64,000 nucleotides of DNA, taken from assembly GCA_003044455.1 (NCBI GenBank), contig POWY01000005.1, forward strand, positions 60,887-124,886. Direction: 5' to 3'. A program made the position numbers and the translations under genes. The notes beneath the pieces are model-generated. The model was given only the letters and a program-made list of their open reading frames with translations. It did no database searches and had not been told where the DNA came from. Shown in pieces: positions 25,848 through 33,973 of the stretch. The stretch is from Neisseria bergeri. GTDB taxonomy: Bacteria > Pseudomonadota > Gammaproteobacteria > Burkholderiales > Neisseriaceae. Every line of letters starts with the position of its first letter. Position 1 is the first letter of the stretch.

Positions 25848-25889
25848 TTGCAACGGATTTGCAACGCAATTTGCAACGGCGTTGCAACG
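25848..25889 (+). repeat. Four TTGCAACG direct repeats before integrase
   Basis: TTGCAACG occurs at 25848-25855, 25859-25866, 25871-25878 and 25882-25889, with periods of 11, 12 and 11 bases, ending 17 bases before the integrase start. The helical phasing suggests arm-type integrase or excisionase binding sites, or autoregulation of int. Confidence 0.7.
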
Positions 25890-25906
25890 GCTCGGAGATA
25901 AAAACA

Positions 25907-26917
25907 ATGGCATCTATCCGCAAAAAATCTAACGGCATGTGGCTGGCGCAGGTTCGCCGGGTAGCTCGGGATGGGCTGCCGGCACTAAACCGATCGGCTT
26001 CGTTCCCGCGCAAGGCGGAAGCGGAGGCTTGGGCGGCTAAAATAGAAAATGAGTGGCGCACGCTGCGCTTTGGCGGTGCGCCGAATGTGCCGTTTTCGGA
26101 GGTGTTGGAGCGGTATAAAAACGAGGTATCGGTACATAAGCACGGCTGGCGCAATGAAACTAATATCATCAATCGCGTGTTGCGCACGCCGTTGGCTGAG
26201 GTGCGACTGCCGCATTTGTCGGAGCTGCAGTTTCAGGCGTGGGCAGACGAGCGTAAAAAAGAGGTAAGCACATCCACGTTGCGGCGGGAATGGGTGCTGC
26301 TGTCTAATGTTTTGACGGTGGCGTCCAAGCAATGGCGTTGGCTACCTGAAAACTTTATGCAGCGGCTGGATAAACCCGCAGACGGGCTGGCCCGTACGCA
26401 GCGGGTAACGGATGAGGATGCAGCGGCGGTGGCGTTTGCGGGTGGGTATACACCTGATTGTGTGCCAAACGCCCGCACTCAACGGGCGGCGGCAGCGTTT
26501 TATTTCGCGATGGAAACGGCGATGCGTGCAGGGGAAATTGTGATGCTGACGTGGGATTGTGTGTTTTATGATCGCCGCTATGTGCATATCCCGCTTACTA
26601 AAAACGGCCATCCGCGCAATGTGCCGCTAAGCAGCAAGGCGGTGGCGATTTTGCGGCAGATGGAAACGGTGCGCGAAAATGCTTTTGTGTTTAATATCAC
26701 CAGCGGCTCGCTGGATGCGCTGTTTCGCAAGCTCAAGCGGCGCAGCTTGCTGGAAAACCTGCATTTTCACGATGCGCGGCGTGAAGCGCTGACGCGGCTT
26801 GCCAAGATATATTCGCCGATGGAGCTTGCTAAGATTTCGGGACATCGTGATTTGCGGATTTTGCTCAATACCTACTACGCGCCCACGGTGGAAGATTTGG
26901 CGGATAAGCTGGAATAA
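25907..26917 (+). CDS. int: Tyrosine site-specific integrase
   Basis: A 336-residue recombinase that catalyses integration and excision at tRNA-Glu. An N-terminal arm-binding AP2-like part begins SIRKKSNGMWLAQVRR. The SAM-like core-binding domain lies at about 60-150. Catalytic residues are R in TAMRAGEIVMLTW, K in LTKNGHPRNVPLS, HxxR in HDARREALTR, H in ISGHRDLR and nucleophile Y in NTYYAPT. Start at 25907 chosen for CGGAGA upstream and because family members begin near MASIRKK; the longer reading from 25796 overlaps the iterons. It lies next to attL, as usual. Confidence 0.92.
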   Translation: MASIRKKSNGMWLAQVRRVARDGLPALNRSASFPRKAEAEAWAAKIENEWRTLRFGGAPNVPFSEVLERYKNEVSVHKHGWRNETNIINRVLRTPLAEVRLPHLSELQFQAWADERKKEVSTSTLRREWVLLSNVLTVASKQWRWLPENFMQRLDKPADGLARTQRVTDEDAAAVAFAGGYTPDCVPNARTQRAAAAFYFAMETAMRAGEIVMLTWDCVFYDRRYVHIPLTKNGHPRNVPLSSKAVAILRQMETVRENAFVFNITSGSLDALFRKLKRRSLLENLHFHDARREALTRLAKIYSPMELAKISGHRDLRILLNTYYAPTVEDLADKLE

Positions 26918-26920
26918 GGA

Positions 26921-26940
26921 AAGCGGCCGATTGGCCGCTT
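26921..26940. terminator. Bidirectional terminator after integrase
   Basis: AAGCGGCC-GATT-GGCCGCTT hairpin (26921-26940) between the convergent integrase and AlpA-like genes. Confidence 0.75.
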
Positions 26941-26942
26941 GT

Positions 26943-27230
26943 TTATTGCTGTCTGCATGATTTGATGTATTTCACGACGTCGCCGGCTATCCAGCGGCGG
27001 TTTTTTTTGCCGCTGCTGCGCGGGCGTTTTTCGGGGTCGACTGGCGCGGGAAAATCAGGGCGGCAGACGATTTTATTATAAGTGTAGCTGTAAGAGTAAT
27101 TCATCATTTCGGCGATGTCGGCGGTATCGATCAGGATGGCCGAATCTTCGGTGAGCCCGGCCAGCCTGCCGCGCTGCTGATTATTATGCAGCTCCTGCAC
27201 CATTGATAGGATGGTTTTAATCTCGTTCAT
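26943..27230 (-). CDS. AlpA/excisionase-like DNA-binding protein
   Basis: A 95-residue protein. The C-terminal 60 residues carry an AlpA/MerR-type winged helix pattern: IDTADIAEMMNYSYSYTYNKI, then PDFPAPV and RRWIAGDVVKYI, which is characteristic of AlpA and phage excisionase-type proteins. Converging on the integrase gene, it is the best candidate for a recombination directionality factor or int regulator. Function is inferred. Confidence 0.65.
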   Translation of the reverse strand: MNEIKTILSMVQELHNNQQRGRLAGLTEDSAILIDTADIAEMMNYSYSYTYNKIVCRPDFPAPVDPEKRPRSSGKKNRRWIAGDVVKYIKSCRQQ

Positions 27231-27257
27231 TTTTTACCTCTGATTCTGCCGCGCGGG

Positions 27258-27455
27258 TTATTGGATATCAATCAAAACTGGTTCTTTGCCTGTTATCTGC
27301 CGTATTTCGCGCTTAAGGATGGCTAGGCAGATAAGGCCTGCGTTTTGGGCGATGCTGCCGCCGTCTTCGCCATCTTTCGGCATTGGTTCGTCCGATGTCA
27401 GTTTGATAAACAGGCCGTTCGGTTGGTCGCTGATGAGGATGTTTACTGTTGCCAT
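27258..27455 (-). CDS. Small hypothetical prophage protein
   Basis: A 65-residue protein, MATVNILISDQPNGL... with a mid-protein GEDGGSIAQNAGLICLAIL and C-terminal EIRQITGKEPVLIDIQ. It starts where the next upstream gene stops (shared base 27455), so it belongs to the leftward early operon. No domain recognised. Confidence 0.55.
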   Translation of the reverse strand: MATVNILISDQPNGLFIKLTSDEPMPKDGEDGGSIAQNAGLICLAILKREIRQITGKEPVLIDIQ

Positions 27456-27823
27456 TATTTGCCTCTCGTTTCAGGTGGCTCCGGGAGCGGTTGCCAGTAA
27501 TCGGGGATGTAAATTACCTCTACAAATTCCCATCCTTCTTCATAACATTCCAAATATATGAATTTTTCTCCATCAAATTGGCAGATTCTCACTGCGCCAC
27601 CGACACAGTAGGTCAAATAGTGACGTTTTTCTTCCGGCAGCCTCTCTTCCACGCTTATCCATTCGGATTGTGCGGCGCGGGCTTGCCACATTTTCCAGGC
27701 AAATTTGATGTGGTCGTAGGCGTACTCTCCGCTTTTCAATCTTTGTTTATAATTTGTGATTCCTGATTCGGGGATATTCTTTTCAAACTTTGCGCGTTCT
27801 TGTTCGATTCTTTCAGATGTCAT
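27455..27823 (-). CDS. DUF551-type prophage protein
   Basis: A 122-residue protein. The C-terminal 65 residues (SEWISVEERLPEEKRHYLTYCVGGAV to YIPDYWQPLPEPPE) match the DUF551 pattern WISVxxxLPxxxxxVL...HWMPLPxPP common in phage early regions; function unknown. The start at 27823 is preferred because AGGAGGAC lies 6 bases upstream. An upstream extension to 28033 would overlap non-coding sequence. Confidence 0.75.
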   Translation of the reverse strand: MTSERIEQERAKFEKNIPESGITNYKQRLKSGEYAYDHIKFAWKMWQARAAQSEWISVEERLPEEKRHYLTYCVGGAVRICQFDGEKFIYLECYEEGWEFVEVIYIPDYWQPLPEPPETRGK

Positions 27824-27951
27824 CGCTTTGTCCTCCTGTTTCTTTTGATTTTGTCCTGTCTTCTTTTCCGCCTTTTGGCGGCTTGGTAGGTGTTTGACCG
27901 TCTCCGGTGCATAAGCTCTCCTGTTCGGTCGGTTGTTCAGACGGCCGCCTG

Positions 27952-28884
27952 TCAAAAAAGCGGCAGGCTGCACGGGAAGTAGTGTTTTTGCCCGTATTTT
28001 TCCGTCTGTATCAGGTTGCACAATTGGTCGCAAAACCCGTCAAATTCGGCGTGCGGCCAGCCTTCTATCTCGTTCACCATTTTGCTGAACTTCAATTCCC
28101 CGGCAATCCGATTTGCCACTGCGTCGCGGCATTGGTGTTCCAAAAGGACGGGGTCTTCTTTTTCCTTTGGCGGCGCGGGCTTTTGCACGGTTTGCCATAA
28201 GTCCGGTTCGATTTGCCAAGTGTCGGCGGCAAGCAGGGTGTCTGTTTTGCAGTCGTACAGTTCGCGGATGCAGCCGCCGCCGGTTTTGTCTTTGTCGATA
28301 ACCAATAGGAGCACTTCGATTGGTGTGTCTTCAAACGCGTTCTGTATGCGGTTGAGTTCTGCCAGCCGGTTGCCGATGATTTCGCGGAATCGCTGTTCGC
28401 TTTTGCGGTAAGCGATGCCGGGAAACAGGATGAAAAATCCGAAGCGGCGGACGTTTTCCAATCCTTTTAAGACGAAGATGTCATCTACCACGCCTGATTT
28501 TTTCCACGGAAATTCCTGTGCGATGCGGCTTTGTTCGTCTTCGCCCAAATCTTTGAGTTTAATGGAAAACGGCGGATTCATCACGGTGCAGTCTTGCGGT
28601 TCGCCGTTGGTGTAAAGGAAAAGGCTTGTGTTGTACACGATTGCCGACGGGTAGTTTTGCAACAATGCTTCGCAGGCTTCGGGCTGTATCTCTACGGCGT
28701 GAAACTCGGACGGCAAAATATACTGCTCCAGTTGCCCGCTTCCCGCCGCGCCGTCAAATACGCCCGGGTGTTCGCCGCAGTATCGGCGGACTTTGGCGGC
28801 AACCAGCTTCCTCAAGCTGTCGCCGGTGATGTATTCGGCGTAGCTGTCGGCTTTTTTTCGGTTGTTATGTTCTTGAAACGTCAT
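27952..28884 (-). CDS. N6-adenine-type DNA methyltransferase
   Basis: A 310-residue methyltransferase-fold protein. SAM-binding region FDGAAGSGQLEQYI (motif I, FxGxGxG variant) and catalytic motif IV NPPF in CTVMNPPFSIKLKD identify a class I adenine N6-methyltransferase without an accompanying endonuclease. It may protect phage DNA or alter host methylation. Start at 28884. It overlaps the next small gene by 20 bases. The sequence specificity cannot be told. Confidence 0.78.
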   Translation of the reverse strand: MTFQEHNNRKKADSYAEYITGDSLRKLVAAKVRRYCGEHPGVFDGAAGSGQLEQYILPSEFHAVEIQPEACEALLQNYPSAIVYNTSLFLYTNGEPQDCTVMNPPFSIKLKDLGEDEQSRIAQEFPWKKSGVVDDIFVLKGLENVRRFGFFILFPGIAYRKSEQRFREIIGNRLAELNRIQNAFEDTPIEVLLLVIDKDKTGGGCIRELYDCKTDTLLAADTWQIEPDLWQTVQKPAPPKEKEDPVLLEHQCRDAVANRIAGELKFSKMVNEIEGWPHAEFDGFCDQLCNLIQTEKYGQKHYFPCSLPLF

Positions 28885-29086
28885 AGGTTTTCGTCCATTC
28901 TCTAGCTTGTTCGGGTGTGGCAAAACGTTTGCGGATGCGGCGGATGCGGTGCAGTCTGCCGTCTTCGCCGCGCTGCCAAATGCTGATTTCGCCGCGCCAG
29001 CAGTCGTGCCGTTTGTGTTTGATGCTGTGTCTGAATCCTTTGGTACTGGAATCGTGATAGACGCAGGTTCTGATGTATGTCGTCAT
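28865..29086 (-). CDS. Small basic hypothetical protein
   Basis: A 73-residue, Arg/His-rich protein (SIKHKRHDCWRGEISIW, GRLHRIRRIRKRFATPEQAREW). AGAGGG precedes its ATG at 29086, and its end overlaps the methyltransferase start, so both are in one operon. The basic, tryptophan-containing character suggests nucleic-acid contact, but no family is recognised. Confidence 0.55.
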   Translation of the reverse strand: MTTYIRTCVYHDSSTKGFRHSIKHKRHDCWRGEISIWQRGEDGRLHRIRRIRKRFATPEQAREWTKTYDVSRT

Positions 29087-29115
29087 GGTTGCCCTCTAGT
29101 CTTTCGGTTTTCTTT

Positions 29116-29256
29116 TCAGACGGCTTCAGTTGCCTGTATGCGCATGGCGGCATCTATTGCATCCCGGAATAAGGGCTATAGCGTGCCGTTTTTGCTGGCG
29201 TAGTCGCTTGCGGGCTTTTCCTTGCCGCACCGTGTGCATCTGATTTGTGTTTCCAT
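29116..29256 (-). pseudogene. Small zinc-knuckle-like ORF with in-frame amber codon
   Basis: From ATG 29256 the reading METQIRCTRCGKEKPASDYA contains a CxxC pair like Com/zinc-ribbon phage proteins. TAG at 29176-29178 ends it after 26 codons. In-frame codons continue beyond the amber as PLFRDAIDAAMRIQATEAV to a TGA within an uptake-sequence core. Either a 26-residue protein or a 46-residue gene with a nonsense mutation. No database comparison was possible. Confidence 0.3.
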
Positions 29257-29260
29257 ATCT

Positions 29261-29521
29261 TTATTCCACCGGTTCGTAAGGCGGCTGCCAGTTAGCTAGG
29301 TCTGCGGTTTCAAATTCTTTGGCGGCTTTCGCGTCCCTTTCTGCAGCTTCAGCCTCTACGGCGTTCATACGCCGCATCCATGCGATCTTCCACTCCTGTT
29401 GTGTTTGTTCGGCATTCCATGCCGGCGGCGCGGTGTTCGCGGGTTGTGCCTCGCATCCGCCGTATACGGCGATGATGAGTAGGGATGTTGGAAACAGGAG
29501 CCGGTTAAAAATCTTTGCCAT
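29261..29521 (-). CDS. Small putative lipoprotein
   Basis: An 86-residue protein with a hydrophobic N terminus (FNRLLFPTSLLIIAVYGGC) whose Cys could be a lipobox, though VYGGC is atypical. The mature part is Ala/Glu-rich with WKIAWMRRMNAVEAEAAERDAKAAK, likely a helix. Five bases separate it from the preceding small ORF, in the leftward operon controlled by the left operators. Function unknown. Confidence 0.5.
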   Translation of the reverse strand: MAKIFNRLLFPTSLLIIAVYGGCEAQPANTAPPAWNAEQTQQEWKIAWMRRMNAVEAEAAERDAKAAKEFETADLANWQPPYEPVE

Positions 29522-29533
29522 TTCCCCGCCCCT

Positions 29534-29731
29534 TTAGTCGAGTGCGCGCACCGATTCGCCCAAGTAGGCTTGCGGCCAGCTTTGGCGGATGATTTCCAGC
29601 GCGTCGGCTTTGTTGTCGGTTTGAATGTGGTTTCGGAGGATGGTGCACCGTCCGTCTGCTGTTTCGGTGATGGTGGCGATTTCGACGTCTTCGCCGCCGT
29701 GGTACGGCAGCATGACCGGGTAGGTTTTCAT
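29534..29731 (-). CDS. Small hypothetical early protein
   Basis: A 65-residue protein (MKTYPVMLPYHGGEDVEI...), first gene of the leftward early operon. Its ATG is 37 bases from a TTAGCAAATTGCTAT operator, comparable to a lambda pL-type gene. A beta-strand-rich pattern with ITETADGRCTILR is seen; no family recognised. Confidence 0.6.
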   Translation of the reverse strand: MKTYPVMLPYHGGEDVEIATITETADGRCTILRNHIQTDNKADALEIIRQSWPQAYLGESVRALD

Positions 29732-29767
29732 ATTGATCCCTGGTGTTTCGTTTTGATGGCATCAATA

Positions 29768-29810
29768 TTAGCAAATTGCTATATATTAAGTAAATAGCAA
29801 AATGCACTAT
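29768..29810. promoter_or_regulatory. Left operator cluster (oL-like)
   Basis: TTAGCAAATTGCTAT (29768-29782) is a near-perfect palindrome, and ATAGCAAAATGCACTAT (29794-29810) is a degenerate second copy. The core ATAGCAA matches the right cluster near the repressor start. Confidence 0.7.
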
Positions 29811-29861
29811 TTTTGTATATTTCTGCTATTTTATTGATATGTAAGACAATTATTTTGATAA

Positions 29862-29900
29862 AAAAAATCCCGCAATCCGTGGTAAATTGCGGGATTTTTT
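29862..29900. terminator. Bidirectional terminator after repressor gene
   Basis: Perfect 15-bp stem of AAAAAATCCCGCAAT (29862-29876) with ATTGCGGGATTTTTT (29886-29900), ten bases beyond the repressor stop. Confidence 0.9.
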
Positions 29901-29909
29901 ATATTTTGA

Positions 29910-30608
29910 TTACAGGCTTATGATTTCTAATGGTAAAACTGCTACAAATTTAGAGATAATGATAAATTCCCCTTCATACTCGGGATTGATTTCAAATGGG
30001 TCATATAGTGGGTTGTCAGATTTGGCAATCATTTTACCGGGCAGCTTTTGCAGCCGTTTCATATAACAGCCATCCCGATAATAAAAGGCGTAAATGCCGT
30101 CGCCGTCAAAATAATTAATGCGCGTATCGACAAATGCCAGCCCTTTTTGTGGCAGGGTGGGCTCCATTGAATCGCCGCTGATGCCAACAATATCTAAATG
30201 TTCTACATCATGCCGCCCGAACAGCTTTATTACTTGATTGGTTGGAATTTCTAGTGTTCTGATAACTTCGGGGAAATCTGCATTTACCACGCCTTCGCCA
30301 CAAGATACCAGAATTTCTTTGTGGCGGAATGTGATGCTATCCCTTACTACAGGCTCTTCCTCTTCCTCTTCTATTTCGCCTAACGGGCGATCAAGCCAAC
30401 CTGTCGGCTTGTTTACTCGTTTTTCAATTTCGCGGGCAGTAGTGTTCCGCAAAGAGCGCGGCGTACCGGTTACGCTGGGCGTACCGTTAATCCATTGCCA
30501 TATTTGGGTTGGGCTCTTATCAATTTTCCGCGCCAGCTCCGCTTGAGAGCCGTATTCCTGCACCAGCATATTCAAGCGTTCTCTGCGGATTTCTTCAATC
30601 GATTTCAT
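29910..30608 (-). CDS. CI-type phage repressor, S24 peptidase family
   Basis: A 232-residue lysogeny repressor. The N-terminal helix-turn-helix has GSQAELARKIDKSPTQIWQWING (about residues 20-40). An acidic linker (EIEEEEEEPV) follows. The C-terminal LexA/CI-like domain has the catalytic Ser in GISGDSMEPTL and the Lys in YMKRLQKLPGK, so RecA-stimulated self-cleavage is expected. Start placed at ATG 30608 with AAGGAG eight bases upstream; the GTG at 30617 overlaps that site. It faces the Cro-type gene across three operator palindromes. Confidence 0.9.
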   Translation of the reverse strand: MKSIEEIRRERLNMLVQEYGSQAELARKIDKSPTQIWQWINGTPSVTGTPRSLRNTTAREIEKRVNKPTGWLDRPLGEIEEEEEEPVVRDSITFRHKEILVSCGEGVVNADFPEVIRTLEIPTNQVIKLFGRHDVEHLDIVGISGDSMEPTLPQKGLAFVDTRINYFDGDGIYAFYYRDGCYMKRLQKLPGKMIAKSDNPLYDPFEINPEYEGEFIIISKFVAVLPLEIISL

Positions 30609-30633
30609 GTTGCACACTCCTTTTCCCTAAATC

Positions 30634-30698
30634 ATAGCAAAACGCTATATAAATAAAATATGCAATTTGCTATTGACTTGCAAATAGCAAATTGCTAG
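30634..30698. promoter_or_regulatory. Right operator cluster (oR-like)
   Basis: Three 15-bp palindromic sites: ATAGCAAAACGCTAT (30634-30648), TATGCAATTTGCTAT (30659-30673) and ATAGCAAATTGCTAG (30684-30698), spaced 25 bases apart centre to centre, between the divergent repressor and Cro-type genes. Half sites continue to 30725. TTGACT at 30673-30678 is a -35 candidate for the rightward promoter. Confidence 0.8.
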
Positions 30699-30725
30699 TA
30701 TATTGCTATTGATAAAGGAATAGCG

Positions 30726-30947
30726 ATGACACTTACAGAATTTTTGGAAGCACGAAAAATGACGGTAAACGCATTTTCCCGTTTGCTTGGCTGCCATCAG
30801 CCGGATTTGACCCGTTGGGCTAAAGGTACGCGCCCTGTGCCCGCGCATTGGTGTGTGGCTATTGAGCAAAAAACAGATGGGGCGGTTACTCGGAAAGAAC
30901 TGCGCCCGCACGATTACGCACAGATTTGGCCGGAGCTGGCTGCCTAG
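30726..30947 (+). CDS. Cro/YdaS-type transcriptional regulator
   Basis: A 73-residue HTH protein: LTEFLEARKMTVNAFSRLLG is followed by HQPDLTRWAKGTRPVPAHWCVAIEQ, then the family tail VTRKELRPHDYAQIWPEL that identifies the YdaS/Cro group. Divergent from the repressor, it should compete for the same operators and favour lytic growth. AAAGGAATAGCG precedes the ATG. Confidence 0.85.
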   Translation: MTLTEFLEARKMTVNAFSRLLGCHQPDLTRWAKGTRPVPAHWCVAIEQKTDGAVTRKELRPHDYAQIWPELAA

Positions 30948-31096
30948 TTTCCTCTTTCTTCGGCACTCCCTCCCTTGTGCCGGGGTTTCCGGCGGCTTTT
31001 TATTCTTCTTTTCCGCCGTTTTTTATACTGCCTGCCGCTGTTTACGCAGGGGTAGGCTTTTTTTACGCCTTTTTCAGGCTACCTGAAAGCTGTGTT

Positions 31097-33970
31097 ATGA
31101 GCCAATCTATTGATTTTTCCACTATTTCAAATGCTGCCTTAAACTCGGTGGACAATCTGCTGGCGGAATGGCTGCCGTCCGGCCAGTTTGACGGGCATGA
31201 GTTCGTGGCGCTCAATCCCACGCGCGCGGATAAAAAGCTGGGCAGTTTCCGCGTCAATACCCGCACGGGGGTTTGGGCGGATTTTGCCACGGGAGACAAA
31301 GGCGGCGATTTAATCGACCTGTATGCCTACCTGAACAGCTGCAATGCGGCGCAGGCGGTGCGCTCGATTGCCGAGCGTTTGAGCCTGGGCGGTTTTTCAC
31401 CGGTGCAAAAGGTGGCGCTGGACGGCGGCAATGCGGCCAAACCGGGCAAAAACGCGCGCTGGCAGCCGATTGTGCCGGTGCCGCCCTATGCCTTAAAAAC
31501 GATGAATTTCCGCCACTCGTTCCGCCAAGGCGAACGGGCGGAGCCGGTGTTTACTTCGGTGTTCCGCGATGCCGACGGGCAGGTGCTCGGCGCGGTGGCG
31601 CGGTTTATCAAGTCGGACGGCAGCAAAATCGACCTACCCTACACGTTTTGCGAAAACTTGGATACGCACGAAAAAATGTGGCGCTGGCGCGGCTGGCAGG
31701 GTTTGCGCCCGCTGTACGGTTTGGACGCGCTGGCGGCCGATCCTACGCGCCCGGTGCTGGTGGTGGAAGGCGAAAAGTGCAAAAACGCGGCGGATGCGGC
31801 GCAGCCGGGCTATGCGGTGATTACTTGGCACGGCGGCGCGGGCAACTGGGATAAGACGGATTGGTCATCGGTGCAAAACCGGCGCGTGATTCTGTGGCCG
31901 GACTGCGACAGCCAGCGGGAAAAACTGACGGCAGCCGAGCGCAAGGCGGGGGTGTATGCGGAGAGCAAGCCGTATCTGGACAAATACGCGCAGCCGGGCA
32001 TGGCGGCGATGCTAGGCATTGCCGAGCGGCTGACGGCGCAAGGCTGCCAAGTGGTGTTTGTGCGCACGCCTGAGCCGGGTGTGTGGCCGGCGGGATACGA
32101 TATTGCCGATGCGCTGGCCGATCGCGGGCAGATTATTGATGCGTTGGCGGCATTGAGCTGGCAGCATTTGGCGGATTACACCGCCGAATACGCCGAGGTA
32201 TTGGCGGCGGCGCAGGCTTCAGGCTGCCTGAAACAGGATGCCCCGCCTCCCGCACCCGCCACGGGGAACGAGCCTCCGGAAGTGGAGGTACGCGAAAACA
32301 CGGGGGGCGGCGGGGAAAATATGCCGGAAACGCCGGAAGGCGAAAGCCGCTATCAGGAAAATCTTGACCGCTTGAAACGGGAATTTGCCCTCATCGAGGG
32401 TAAGAGCCGCGCCGTGAGCAGAAAAACGGGCGTGGAATACAGCCGCAAAGCCTTGGTCGACCATTTTTGCAAAAAATCGGTGGACAACTGGTTTAATTGG
32501 GGGCGCGCGCCGGTGATGACCCAATATGAGGTCAACAAGCTCAAGCGCGACCGGGCGGCATTTCAGGTAGCCCAAGACGACGACCTGAAAGATATGATGG
32601 AGCGCTATGTGTATTTGGACGGCAGCTCCAGCATTTGGGATAACCAACTGTGGCGCATGATTGACCAGGGCTCTGCCAAGCTGGCGATGGGCAGCCAGTT
32701 TAAGATTTGGCAAGACAGCCCGGCACGCATTGTGAAACGCTTTGACCGCGTGGTGTTCGAGCCGGGGCGGGAAATGTCGGACGAATACATCAATATCTAT
32801 CGCGGGCTGCCGCTGGCGGACAAGGTAAAATTCCCCGTGCCGCGTGAGGAGATGCCGGCTTGGTGGCTGAATGTGTTGGATTTATACCCGGGCTGCCGCG
32901 CCATCCAAAAGCTGATTGCGCATTTGTGCAACCATGATTTGCAGATAATGGAGTTTGTGTATAACTGGCTGGCTTATCCGCTGCAGCACCCGGGGGCGAA
33001 GCTGACTACTTCGCTGGTGATGCACGGCGATGTGCACGGCGCAGGCAAATCCTTGCTGTTTGAGGAGATTATCAAGCCGATGTACGGCGATTATGCGGCC
33101 ACGCTGGGGCAGTCGGATTTGGAGAGCAACTACACGGGCAACCGCTCGGGCAAGCTGTTTATTGTCTTCGAGGAGGTTTTTAATACCAAGCAAAAATACG
33201 ACCAAACCGGAGCGATGAAACACATGATCACCGGCAAAACGATGCGCATCGAGCGTAAGTTTGTGGACAGCTACGAAGAGGCCAACCACATCAACTGCGT
33301 ATTTTTATCCAACGAGGCGCAGCCGTTTAAAATCGAAGAAAACGACCGCCGCTACTTTGTGATTTGGCCGAAAAACAGGCTGCCTGAAAGACTGCGTGCG
33401 GAATTGGAGGTGGAGCTGGGCGCGGACGGGGTACTGCAGTTTTTTATGTTGCTGTTGTCTTTGCCGCTCACTATCAATTACACTAGGCAGCCTGCCGATG
33501 ACCCCACGCTGCCGGACGTGGTGGTGGAAATCGAAATAGGCTCCTCGCGCTTCGACCCGCACACCAAACCGCCGATGACGGAGGCTAAGGCCAATGTTAT
33601 CAATTATGGACGGTATGGGTGGCAGACGTTTTATATGGAGTGGGAGCGCGGTGAAATCGAGAATATCCCCTACTGCGCAGCGATTACCGGCGATGTGTGG
33701 GATTTGTATTTGTGGTGGTGTACTAAAAACAACGAGCGGCAGATTTCCAAATCGAAATTCCTGCAGCACATTGCCAGTAAGATGCCAAGGGCGCGGCGGT
33801 GGTGGCGTTTGCCCAATAGCCCGCGCCCGGAGAAAAAGATGCAGGATAATATCTTCCTCCCGCCCGGCATCCGCCCGCCTCAGGGCACGCCTGAAATGGA
33901 CTTTATCGGCCCGCAGGTGCTTAGATTCCAGCAGGCGGTGCAAGACCTGCGAAATCCGAAAAACTACTAA
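31097..33970 (+). CDS. Phage primase-helicase fusion (TOPRIM plus DUF5906 helicase)
   Basis: A 957-residue replication protein. The N-terminal part resembles a truncated CHC2-type/D5 primase region (GSFRVNTRTGVWADFATGDKGG), followed by a TOPRIM-like segment with VLVVEGEKCKNAADAA and ILWPDCDSQREK. A Pro/Glu-rich linker lies near 420-450. The C-terminal ATPase has Walker A GDVHGAGKS and an IVFEE Walker B-like motif. Such phage proteins unwind and prime the phage origin. The start at 31097 (SQSIDFST) is chosen because the upstream reading from 30926 overlaps the Cro-type gene and is hydrophobic junk. A perfect Eikenella-dialect uptake sequence (31076-31087) lies just before the start. Confidence 0.85.
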   Translation: MSQSIDFSTISNAALNSVDNLLAEWLPSGQFDGHEFVALNPTRADKKLGSFRVNTRTGVWADFATGDKGGDLIDLYAYLNSCNAAQAVRSIAERLSLGGFSPVQKVALDGGNAAKPGKNARWQPIVPVPPYALKTMNFRHSFRQGERAEPVFTSVFRDADGQVLGAVARFIKSDGSKIDLPYTFCENLDTHEKMWRWRGWQGLRPLYGLDALAADPTRPVLVVEGEKCKNAADAAQPGYAVITWHGGAGNWDKTDWSSVQNRRVILWPDCDSQREKLTAAERKAGVYAESKPYLDKYAQPGMAAMLGIAERLTAQGCQVVFVRTPEPGVWPAGYDIADALADRGQIIDALAALSWQHLADYTAEYAEVLAAAQASGCLKQDAPPPAPATGNEPPEVEVRENTGGGGENMPETPEGESRYQENLDRLKREFALIEGKSRAVSRKTGVEYSRKALVDHFCKKSVDNWFNWGRAPVMTQYEVNKLKRDRAAFQVAQDDDLKDMMERYVYLDGSSSIWDNQLWRMIDQGSAKLAMGSQFKIWQDSPARIVKRFDRVVFEPGREMSDEYINIYRGLPLADKVKFPVPREEMPAWWLNVLDLYPGCRAIQKLIAHLCNHDLQIMEFVYNWLAYPLQHPGAKLTTSLVMHGDVHGAGKSLLFEEIIKPMYGDYAATLGQSDLESNYTGNRSGKLFIVFEEVFNTKQKYDQTGAMKHMITGKTMRIERKFVDSYEEANHINCVFLSNEAQPFKIEENDRRYFVIWPKNRLPERLRAELEVELGADGVLQFFMLLLSLPLTINYTRQPADDPTLPDVVVEIEIGSSRFDPHTKPPMTEAKANVINYGRYGWQTFYMEWERGEIENIPYCAAITGDVWDLYLWWCTKNNERQISKSKFLQHIASKMPRARRWWRLPNSPRPEKKMQDNIFLPPGIRPPQGTPEMDFIGPQVLRFQQAVQDLRNPKNY

Positions 33971-33973
33971 ACG

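Noticed and set aside
30926..31096. N-terminal extension of the primase-helicase
   Set aside because: It overlaps the Cro-type gene, reads a hydrophobic Phe/Pro-rich stretch, and a proper start lies at 31097.
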